NCBI GenBank assembly: GCA_030386875.1
Contig: CM059577.1
Span: 25,245,038-25,309,037 of the forward strand
Direction: 5' to 3'
Origin: Morinoia aosen
Taxonomy: Eukaryota > Arthropoda > Malacostraca > Amphipoda > Talitridae
Length of the DNA: 64,000 bases
Below, in pieces: positions 49,201 to 61,200 of the stretch. Each line of letters starts with the position of its first letter. The stretch's first letter is position 1. The position numbers were made by a program, and so were the translations under genes. The notes beneath the pieces were generated by a model, which was not told the DNA's origin, did no database searches, and saw only the letters and a list, made by a program, of their open reading frames with translations.

Positions 49201-52200
49201 TGTTGAAATAGAATGCTTTTGTTATGTTAAGAATAATCTTTTTACTGTCCATTGCTGTCCTGTTTTTTTCAGCACCTACTATTTTCTTCTTCAACTTGAT
49301 CTTGTTTCAGGAACTTTTCTTATCTTACTGTTTCTATGCCCCTTTCTGCATAGATTCCGCGTTCCCTTACTCCATACTAAATGGTGCCTTCTTCCTTCCT
49401 CTCTTTGGATCGCTTTTGTTGCGGATAGGAAGGCTTAAGCTAACTAATCATCTAATCTAATTTAATCTTCATTTCAGGCACCCGCGCATTCAGCGTCTGC
49501 TGGAGTCTGTTTGTACTTCATCGACTTCGGCAACTGCGTCACGCTGGATATCTCTCTCATCCGACCCTTCTCCCGCCGTTATCTTGACGTGCCTATCACC
49601 TGCTTTAAAGTGGCCCTTAGCTGTGATCCTTCCATGAAGCAAAGTAGCTCATCTGACCATCTGGAGGTGCTCACGGACGTACATACCGTTCTCAATGACC
49701 TCGTAGACGCGGGGTCACCTCTTCAAATGGTCATACTGGAACACCGCGCTGGCAACTCAGGTCATGACGGGGCGAGTGCGAAGTACTCTGACCATCCGTG
49801 GCACGTCGTCAAGCTATACGACTCGGCTGGCCTCATCTGTATCAATGATACTATGGTATGCATGGGCGACGCTCGTGTAACAAGCGGGGAAATTGGCGAG
49901 TCTGAGTGTGGTGGCACTCCACAAAATGATCCTAGCTCTCAAAAAACAGCCATGACCGGAAATAGCATATCTGAAAAAGATTCTTCGTCCGTGAAAATGT
50001 CCACCGTGCTGGAAAAAGATAAAGATATCGTCGCTTTCAATCCCACGTCAGTGAAAGGTCAGCAACAGGTTTTGTTAACCGAAAAGCTTTCTGAGAAACC
50101 CAAATCAGATGTAACAAAGATACTCGAACAAAACGTCAAGGCTGTGACGTCCTCTAATGATAGTAAAGAAGCTATGGAAAAACAAGATGTCAAATTACCT
50201 CTTCCTCAAGTACCGAAAGCAGGGCCTCTCTCTGTGCCTGTTAAAGGTACGGATAGTGTTGCCTCAACTGCTATGCGATCTTTAATTTACGGCATTGACT
50301 AAAAAAGTTCAATTGATTTCAAGTCACTGTTTATGTGCAAACAAAATTTTTCCATTGCATAGTCCTGAAAATTTAGCTTGAAAAATTGTTGTTAGTTTTG
50401 ATTTCTTCATTGTAGAATTCACTATTCTGAGCCCGCGTTTTTAAGAATCTCAAGTATTTTTTTTTTGTGTAAATTTACACTGCTATTGTCAAAATGAGAA
50501 AGTAAACTTCTCTATCAGAGATACCAAAAGAGCTCTCTGGCGCATGTGTCTTAGTAGGGCGCAGTAGTCTAAATTTCAATGTTGATATTCATTTGGCGCC
50601 CTCAGGAGAGATGGTGTTGTGTTATTTTAGCTTTAGATAAGCTTTTGGGGCTTCTATCTTTTGTGCCCACTTGGCTTCTTTTAGTTTTCATGGGTTTTTC
50701 GCCATCACTCCTTCCTGTTCATTCCCAACTTGATGGCACGTTTCCATGCGCAGGGCATCTTGTGTGTAGATTCCCCGTTTTCTAATTGCTGTATTAGATG
50801 TTCCCTTCTCTTCACTCTCTTGAGGTAACGTTTGTTGTCGCTGGAGAATTTAAAACTAATATATTGTTAAATTTTCTAAAAGTTACAGTGAAATACTTTG
50901 CCGCACCACCTCATTTGTGTTGTACTCGTAGTTGAATCACAACAAGGATCACATTTTTGAACATGAGTAATGGGAGAATAATATAGAATTTACGTACAGA
51001 AATGAGAAAACTACTTTCCTCTGGGGGATACAACTATTGTATCTATGGGGATTAGCGCTCCCAGGAGAAAATGTGTGAGGACCAAGCTGAAATGTTAGGT
51101 AGGCCTTCTTTTTGTTGAAATACATTGATTTTTGTTATATTAAGGACCACCTTTTTTGGATCACTGCTGTCTTGTTTTTTTGCTCCTACCACTTTTTTCA
51201 ACTTCTATCTTTTTTCATAACTTCTTTCTCAACGTACTGTTTCTATGCCCCTTGTTGATTCTGCGTTCGCTTATCTCCATACTGAATGGTGCCTTGATCC
51301 ATCCTCTCTTCGATACGCTCTATTTTTGTAGCGGTTATTGAGGCTAAACTAATCTAATCTAATCAGAGAAAACTACTGAACTTTTGCTTTCGAATTTCAC
51401 GTAAAATTGAGCAAATGTATTGAAAGTCAGTGGTGTTATATTTCGTTTGCTGTATTTCCGCTTTCCTGTCACTTGTGTATAAATTATTTTCTCGTAGAGT
51501 TATACGCGAAGGATTTGGAAAGTTTCTTATTTAGAGAAACTCCTTGGTTGTCAACCCTTCCATTTGCCGGAATTGTTTTGGGTTGGTAATGGTCTCGTTA
51601 TCATTTGGGGCACTCCTGCTGTGGTATTAATATTGTCTGTGTTTCAGTATTGATGTATGAAGATTGTCCGTGCATCAAGTTGGAGGCGGGTGACAACGTG
51701 GAGCTGGTGGTGCTGTGCGCCGCCAACACGCACACCATTATGGTCTTGCCGCAGGTGGATTATTTAAACAAAGCTTCCTTTAATTAGTCAACTGCTCCTA
51801 AATTATACAGAATCGATGGAACTCTTACAACTGCAACTAAAATAAATAGATGTGTGGTGCTGTTGTAGCGATGTGCCAAATAGAGAGAATTTATATTGGA
51901 GGACGCATGAAATGTGTCGAGTTCTAGCTTATTTTTCGTAGACCGGTGTTATTTCTCTCTGGTAAAGAATTGGGACGATCTATGTGGTAGACCTATTCTA
52001 TAGGTTGATCTCGTTCAATAAGCGAACTATTAAACAAATTTACTCCTTGGTGCGGTGACAAAAAACTTTTACGTATTCAACTATGAGTAATGCTTGAAGC
52101 GTGCAACTCAAGTATTTACATTAGAACATGTGAATAATAAAGAATAAATTCATAGCGTTACAGGTGATGTACTGTAGCGGACTAATTGATCAGAATGATG

Positions 52201-55200
52201 CCTTGAACAAGCTAGATCTAATATCAGCTTTGAAAATTTATGAAAACCCTAACTTGTGGGTCTACTCTACGATAATTATTTTGGAATGTTATTGGTGTAT
52301 TTTGATGAATTTTTGAGGCATATATATTGTCCATTGACTAAGAAATTATGGTACTCAAACTCATGACGGTAGGAAATAAATGATTTCGAGAATTCAGACG
52401 GGCAACATGTCGATATTAATGTAAATATTTTAATAAAGGTTGGCGCTAAAACCACGCATGGATTTTAAATTGATGCACCATTTAGTATGGACTTATTTAT
52501 GCACAAGGCGCATAGAAACGGTAAGTTGGGAAAGAAGTTCATGAAACAAGTTAAAAGTTGAAGAAGAAAGTTGTAGGTGCTGAAAAAACAGGACAGCAGT
52601 AAACCGAAAAAGATGAACCGTAACAATCCATGCGTCCCTTTTGCGCCACCCTTTACTTACAATGACATTATTTTGTAGCAATAACTCTGCTTGGTGAGGT
52701 TCGACTAGATTTGAATGAAGTCGAAGAGCGGTGAATAGCTCAGATTCCTAGATTTGAGCTCGTGAAAAGAGGACAATTAGGGGACTGGGTAGTGTTTTGG
52801 AATCAAACGCCCTCAATTTTTCTGTAAGTCTGAGTAGAAAGTGTGGGAGTAAGATTTAAACGTTCAATTGAACGACTGGATCCAGCTTGGAACGAGCGAA
52901 TTTGTTCTTACTCTCAATAAATTGAAGGAGGAACAATAGAATGTTTCAAGGTTTACTTATGGTTGAAAATTTCAAATAAATTTATGCTGGGGAGTATCGT
53001 GTATTGAAGAAGAGTTCCCAGTAGGACTTCATACATGTATGTAATAACATTAAATAAATTAGACATTTTCCATTGATGTTAACTCAGGCTTTAAAATACA
53101 GAACGAAATTCACCGTTTGGAAGAACTCGAGTCGTTGTCCACGAGCATGAACGAGCACTGCAACTCGCAGCAAGCTGTGTACTACGAACCCCTGGACGGG
53201 GAGGTGGTGCTCGCCAAGTTCTCGCAAGGTGAGGCTATAGCATTCAAAATGGCAACGAAATCCCCTCAGGGGGATACAACTATTGTACCTATGGGAATTA
53301 GCGCTCCCAGGAGAACGATGTAAGGGCCTGAGCTAAAGGTTAAGAAGGCTTTCTTTTTTTTTTTTTTGAAATAGAATAGGTTTTGTTTTGTTACGGACCA
53401 TCTTTTCTCGGTTCACTGCTGTCAAGTTTTTCAGCACCTACTACTTTCTTCTTCAACTTTTTCTTGTTTCATGAACTTCTTTCTTAGCTTTCTGTTTCTG
53501 TGCCCTTTCTGCATAGATTCCACGTTTCTTTAACTCCATAATAAATGGTGCCTTCTTTCTTCCTCTCTTTGGATAGCCTTTGTTGCGGATAGGGAGGCTT
53601 GAACTAACTAATAATCTAATCTAATAATGACAACGAAATTTACCGAGTAGCCTATTCTCTTGTTCTCACCCGAAGTCCTGCACTATCAATTCTAGTTGCG
53701 CAAACACCAGGTGGGGACCGGGGTTCTTTTTCTCCAAGACGAATGTAAATTGTTATCAGACTTGAGTGGCATTGCAATTTCCCACTTCTAAGAGCGTCTT
53801 ATCAAGAGAGCTGGGCTGGATTGTGCTCCTGGTGTTCATTGAAACTTCGACTATCTAAGCAAGGTGAACGCTAGCAAGTCGACCACACTCGTGGGATGTT
53901 TTCAGAAGTTGTTTCTGAAATCTTCAGCAGATTACTGTCTAATGATGATAACGAACAGTTGATGCAGCTACTGTGACATACTGGTACGTGGTCTGAGCTT
54001 TGATTGATTGAACTCATTGAACTTTGATTGAACTCATCGATAAATACATCAATAGAAAAGTCTTCGATCACGCAGTTGGAGACCTCATACCCCAAATACT
54101 TTCTAATGTGACGAGAACACCAATTCACGTATTTGATGAAAGAGAAAATGGGATTTGGAAGACGACAATCTCCCCTACATCAAATGCTCTGATAAACTGT
54201 CCTCCGGTAAACATCCACCGGAAACAGGACCACTATAGCGCCCTCTTGAAAATGCGTGATGAAAATCGTGTTGCTCCCTCCCCCATCTTGTGACTAAATA
54301 ACAGTGATCAAATTGAATTTGAAGCTGAAATCACAAACAATGAACGCGGCAATAAAGACCTAGAGACGAATACCAAATGCCCTGCTAGACCTAAAAAATG
54401 CAATAACTCCACTAAAAATCTGCCTATTGAGATAAATAACATCAAAATATTACACATAAATGCTCGCAGTCTCAATGGTAAAATGGATGACGTACGAGTA
54501 ATGTTGATCACTAACGATATCGATATTTTATGCGTATCTGAAACATGGTTCGATTCACGAGTCGAAAGCTCATATCTCAGCATTGCCGGGTACACATTGT
54601 ACCGTTATGACGGAGTCAAGAGTAATAGAGGTAGCGGTTCATGCATTTTCATCAAAGATGTCTACTCTACATCCTTATTTCCGATAAAAGAAAAATGCGA
54701 AGACATAGAAATGGTTTGGCTCAATGTTCAGGTAAACAAACACAAGTCTTTCATTATCGGCAGTCTTTACAGACATCCGTCAGCATCTCTACGTCCAACA
54801 TTAGATTTCATTGAAAATACGTTTAAATTAATCTCTGCAGCCAAAAAAATCTTTCTATGCTTTCGGAGATTTTAACGTAGATCTGACAAATAAAAACAAT
54901 AAGCTAAGCAAGATGCTGCACAGACTAAATCTTTCTCAAATGGTCCAAGAACCAACGCGAATTACCAACGCTTCCAAAACTCTTCTTGACCTAGCAATTA
55001 CAAACAATCCCCAAGCAGTACTCAGCACAGAAATCTTACCGTCCTTTTCTGATCACCATTCGGTAGAATGCCAAATAAATATTGCAAAAGAGAAACAGAA
55101 ATCTAGTTACATTACATATCGCATGAAAAACCACTACTCCCCTGAAATATTTCAAGAAAAGCTATTAGACAGATGGAGTGAATTTCAAGGCATGGAAAAC

Positions 55201-58200
55201 ACCGATGATGTCAATCTACAAGTTTCGCTTTTCAACGAAAATTTCGTATCAGCTCTTAACGAATGCGCACCTTTCACTACGAAGAAAGTTAAGCCAAGAA
55301 TTTCTAAATGGATAACAGATGAGATAAAACGGTTGAGCAGAGCTAAAAGAAATTTGCAGCGTGAGTACAAACTGAATAGATCAGACAGTACGCGTCGAAA
55401 ATTATATAAAGATCATGAGAAGATCCTACGAAGAAAAGTTAAGGAAGCAAAACGGGACTACTTCCACAAAGAACTCTTGGCGGCAAAACAAAACCCAAAA
55501 AGAACTTGGGAAATCATTAGAGAAGTTGCTCAGTATAAAAACTCGGAGTGCAAAAGCACTTTCGACAACCCCTCAAAAAATGGCTAATGACTTTAATACT
55601 TTCTTCTCAAAAGTTGGCGAAGATGTTTTCAATGAAGTATCCAGGACAGTTTCAGACACATCTACAGGAGCAAATCTGAGCGATGTATCATCCCCAAATA
55701 GTAGAAACAAATGGAGACCAAAGCCGGTTAGCGTCATAGAGTTACGAAAAATCTTATACTCGCTAAAGAATACCAAAGCGACTGGACATGATGGCATAAG
55801 CCTCCAACATATAAAAGACAGCTTCCCTGGCACAGCACCCCTCATTCGTTTGATAATAAATACATCTATAGCCACAAACAAGTTTCCCGACCAATTGAAA
55901 TTATCCATTATTAAGCCATTACATAAATCTGGTGATATCGACATAGCGTCAAACTACAGACCAATCAGTCTCCTGCCTGTTATGTCCAAAATATTAGAAA
56001 AAGTAATAACAAACCAGCTCTCGTCTTACATAGACGAGTCACATCTACTGCATCGCAATCAATATGCTTACAGAAGGAATACCAGTACTCAGGACACCCT
56101 GTTAAACATAACAGAAAAAATTTACAATGATATTGACCAAAAAAAATTAACTCTCTTACTATTGCTTGATCTCTCCAAAGCTTTCGACAGTGTTGAGCAT
56201 AAGAAACTTCTACAAAAAAATTTCAAACCTCAGAATTGACACTCAATGGTTTGAAAGCTACCTACTAAACCGCTCTCATGCAGTGTGCTTGAATAACAAA
56301 ATGTCATCATTCATACCGAACAATTTTGGCGTTCCTCAAGGTTCAATCATCGGCCCGCTCTTATTTTCAATTTTCATCAATGATTTCCCCACCATGCCGG
56401 CAAACACAAAAATCTCAATGTATGCTGATGACGTACAAATTGCCATGACAAGCTCAACAGCAGATTTAAAAGAAACACAAGCCAACGCTGAAAACCTTCT
56501 GAGAAACCTTAAATTGTGGTATGACCATAATGGCCTCAAACTTAACGCAAGTAAAACGCAATGCATTATTTCTGGATCACAGAATGCGACTAAAAATTTA
56601 CCACCATTCAAGCTAACATTTGGAGACGATACAATTGAACCAGTAGAGACGGTAAAAAATCTGGGTGTTTGGTTTGACAAAAATATGACTTTCAATTCAC
56701 ACGTCGAAACAATGTGCAACAAAATAAACGGAACCTTAATGTTCTTTCATCGCATTAAGAACACACTTGACGAAAAATCTAGGTTGCTAGTGATTCAGTC
56801 TTAAGTTTTATCGCGCCTGGACTACTGCAGTCTTGTATGGGGAAATTTACCTCAATATCGTCAGGAAGAGTTGCAAAAATGTCTAAACTTCGCCGCCAAA
56901 GTGGTGTGCAAAGGAAATTTCAATAAATACGATCATGTCACCCCTCTTTTAAGAAAACTCGACTGGATCCCAATACCGAACAGATTAATGATCCAAAAAG
57001 CTCGACGAGTGTTCTCCTCTCTGTACCTCCCCCAAAGTAATGCAAAGGTGGTAAAATTTTTTCCATCTAATATCCCAAACAAAAAACCAAATCGGAGGAA
57101 TGATGTTTTAGTCCGTTACCGTTCATCTAACGTGGGACAAAAAGCTCTCTCAGTTTCTGGAGCTTTTTTGTGGAACAAGCTTCCCCAGCATATCAAATAC
57201 TCTAAAACTGGAAAAGAATTTAGAGTAAATGTGTCACGTCATTTTGCATCTCTGTAGACCTGCAGCATTTCGGTGTGAATTTCCCATTTACCAGAAATTT
57301 TAATTTTCCTGAAATTTCTGTTAGAAAATTAGAAACTATTTCATTCTACGTTTGCTAAGCCATTCGTGCATTCATCTTAACTATTTCTGTCGACAATAAT
57401 GAGCATCCCAGCCGTGAGTTCAATACAGCAGAATGAACGTTTTTCCATAATTAGGAGTATTTCCTCATCTTTATTGTTATTTTTTCTTCTCTGTGTTAAT
57501 ATTTAACATCCGTATGGAAAACATACTCTGAAATACATTTTATGTGTACACCAATATACAGGTTTATAAATGTGAGGATTGTGCAACGTTTATAATGAAT
57601 TGAATTTTGGCTAACGTTGTCTCGTTATTTCAAAATCATTCTCGAATATGTTTTCAATCGATTTCGGCTGAGCTGGGGGGAGAGGTTAATTTAAGCATTT
57701 TCATTTAGTCTTGTAATATTTTTCCGTGCGTTCAGTGCACACCAGCACTAAACTTTAAAATCGAAAAAAACTGTTAATTTCTGTTATCAAAATCATCACT
57801 TTGGACCATTGCTTAATCTACCTATATGTGCCAAATTTTGTAAATATTCTCCACTCAAATGTGATATCCGGCCACAATGTTACTCCATTTTATCCCATGT
57901 ACACATGTCTGTATAATGCTGAAGAGTTGTGTTGTTTCTTGACTGTAACCTGAGTTTTCTTAAAAATTTCTATGAAGAAACTAAAAACCAGTTCATTTTA
58001 CGTTTTCCGAAGTCATCTTTTCCTTTTAGTTATTTTTTTTTTCGAATAATTTCTTAGGATTACAATGAGCTCAACTGTCATTATCGGTGTAATAGATGGT
58101 AGGTTGTTTCTATCCTCTTAATTTATATATGTATTTTTTTCTTATATTTCATTCTCAATAAGTACATATATTAATATGTGTGTGTACGTATATAGGTATA

Positions 58201-61200
58201 TATATATCTACATAAATAGATATACATGTTTCTATTTCATTTCTTTACACAAAAACCATCCGGTTAATAAATTTTATTGCACTAGCGAAATGATTCAAAA
58301 ATAGATCTCCCACTTACACCAGAGGACGTCTCTGTGAATCGGATTAATGACAAATACAATTAACGAAATTAATCGTAATTTGAGCGTATGAATCGTGGTA
58401 AAATTATCTTTCTGTCCGTATGTTGTATAAGCAAATTTTGATGTTGAGTATATGTTTGTTTGCGCATTTCTGCCAAAATTTTGTAGATATTTGTCAATCA
58501 TGAGTGGTAACTGGCCTACACTGTATCTCCATTTTATCCCATGTACCCATGTCCGCATGATGTTGCAGAGAATATCGAGAAGATATGATATATGATATAT
58601 ATTGAAGATATATGTTTTTTTTTTTGTTGTTGTTCCTCAGCGGTAACTTGAGTTTTCTTAAAATTTCCTTTAGGAAATTGAAAAACCATTCCATTTATAG
58701 GTTTTTCGAAGTCCTTTTCTATTCCTTATCTTTCCTCAGGTTATTTCTTACGATTCATCAGAGCTTGGACTGTCATTTTAAATATTGAAAGAGTAAGATT
58801 ATTTTTCATGTCTATTAGCATTTTTCTTATATTCGTTTTCAATACGTATATATATGAATATGTGTGTTAGTGTGTGCGTGAGTATGTACGTGTGCGCACG
58901 CAAACATAAATGTTTATGTATCAGTGTAAACATGCACACGTTTCGCACACATATATGCGCACATGTACATATATCGGTTTCTATTTCTACTTTTTGCATA
59001 AAAAAGCAAAACCTCAAGACACATTACATTTTACCTAAAGCTCTGCGATCAGTTAACACTGCACCAAATTTCAGAAATAAACAAATTGATTGCGCTTGCT
59101 TTATGATTTATAAATCGATCTATCACGACCCCGAAGGGCATTTCTGTGAACAGAAGAAATTAAAAAGTATAAACAGACAAAGGAAATAAAGCACTCGTGC
59201 AAAAATTATCTCTATATTTGTATGCCGAACAAGCCATGCATTTCAATTTTGAGTGTAAGTTTGTTTACGCATTCCTAGATGTGCGTGCTGTGTTGCGCGA
59301 TGTTCTTTACAAATTATTTCGAGACGATCTTTTTCTCAATACTTGATTGTCATTTACGGTGTGGTTTCAATCTAGTATGGTGTAGCGTTTTTTGTATTTT
59401 TCCTACTTCGATGATCTTATAAATAATTCGAAAAATGCTAAAGAATTCTTCGAAACTGCCAAGTTCTTAGTTGAAATTATCGAAGTAGGAAAAAGGCAAC
59501 AAGCGCTGTACCGGAATCTCTTGGAATATAAAATATCCAAGAGATAATATTTCTCATTTCTCATTCAACTACCCTTGACAGAGTTAAACTATTAGCACGA
59601 CCCGTATGGTTTGTCTATTAGTACGCCTCGTATATTTTTTCTATTGATATGCCTCGTATGGTCTATCTATCTGTACACCTATGATAGTATTGTCTAATAT
59701 TACATCTCGTATAGTTTGTCTATTATTATGCCTCGTACGGCTTATCTATTTGTACACCTCGTATGGTTTGTCAATTAGTATTCCTCGTATGGAACTTTGT
59801 TAGACTATTAGCACACCACGTGTGGTTTGTCTATTATAGTACGCCTCGTATATTATGTCTATTAATATGCCTCGTATGGTCTATCTATTTGTACACCTCT
59901 GATAGTTTATCTATTAGCACACCTCATATAGTTTGTCGATTATTATGCCTCGTATGGCTTATCTATTTTTACACCTCGGATGGTTTGGCAATTAATACTC
60001 CTCGTATGGATCTTTTGTTTTAGGACGTCTTATATTAAGGAACTTTTAAAAGCCAATATGTTGGCATATGTATCTCATGTGACAACTTGGAAATAAACGG
60101 TTTTGATTGGATCGTGAGTTCCCCTCAGGGGGATACAACTATTGTATCTATGGGAATTAGCGAACCAAGGTGGGCAATGTGAGGACCCGAGCTAAAGGTT
60201 AGGTAGGCATTCTTTCTGTTAAGTAACAAATGTTTTTGTTTTGTTACGGACCATCTTTTTTCGGTTCACTGCTGTCCTGTTTTTTAACACCTACTACTTT
60301 CTTCTTCAACTTTGATCTGGTTTCAGGAACTTCTTTCTCATCTTACTGTTTCTATGCCCTTCTGCATAGATTCCGCGTTCCCTTAACTTCATACTAAATG
60401 GTGTCTTCTTCCTTCCTCTCTTTGGATCTCATTTGTTGAGGATAGGGAGGCTTAAACTAACTAATTATCTATCTTTGGATCGAGAGTTATTTTTGATTTC
60501 TAAAATGAGGCTTGAATTAAAATGAGCCTTCGAGACTTTTTGTTGGCGTTGTCAAAAATTTGTGATGAACTTTACCATGTTCTTATGAAGCATTGTACTT
60601 GTATTTCTGTTAATTGCCCGAGTAATTTTTTAATGCTTGCACACAGACGGACTTTGGTACAGAGCGGCCTGCCTGACCACTGCTGAAGGCGCCGCTGTGC
60701 TGCAGTTTGTGGACTACGGCAACATTGAGACGGTGCTGTACGGCGCCATCGTCAGGATGGAGGAACGCTTCGTCAAGGCTCTGCCATTCCTCGCTCTCCA
60801 TTGTGTTCTTCACGGTAAGATCAACTTATGAACCAAGTCTCACTTTTGTCTTGAAATGCGAGGGCGAATCGATGTGTGAATGCATAAATGATTCCGCACT
60901 TGGTCTGTCTGAGAGGTATTGTTTGGAGTGTGTGTGAGAAGTAAGTTGTCTGGTAGTGTAGGGACTTCACTTATTCTTAGAAGTAAAGTCTGATGAAAGA
61001 TACATTAGTTGAACGTGGTATGGATGCTAAAAGGTATTTCGTCAGTGGGATACAACTATGTTATTTATAAAGTTAGCACTCCCGGGGGAAAATGTGAGGT
61101 TCGGAGCTGAGAGTTAGGAAGGGAATATTTTTGTTGAAATGAAGTGGGCTTTTTTTTGAGGGCTATTTATTTTCAGTTCACTGCTATCAGGTTGTTTAGC

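Larger units (their letters stand above)
54000..60109 (+). mobile_element. Jockey-like LINE with OTU-like segment and 2.85-kb 3' UTR, in intron 12
   Basis: Order: OTU-like protease end (54024-54293), AP endonuclease (about 54430-55080), reverse transcriptase (about 55560-57257), then a 2.85-kb non-coding tail. The tail has an about 645-bp tandem duplication (TATCCCATGT at 57891 and 58535), TG/TA microsatellites (58170-58220, 58850-58970) and a minisatellite (59595-60010). It ends at AATAAACGGTTTTG near 60109. The coding part is broken by at least three frameshifts and two in-frame stops. The 5' boundary is uncertain. Confidence 0.75.

Noticed and set aside
53088-53101. Upstream acceptor CTCAG at 53087 for exon 12.
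   Set aside because: In the phase left by exon 11 it leads to a stop; the AATACAG acceptor ending at 53101 keeps the frame.
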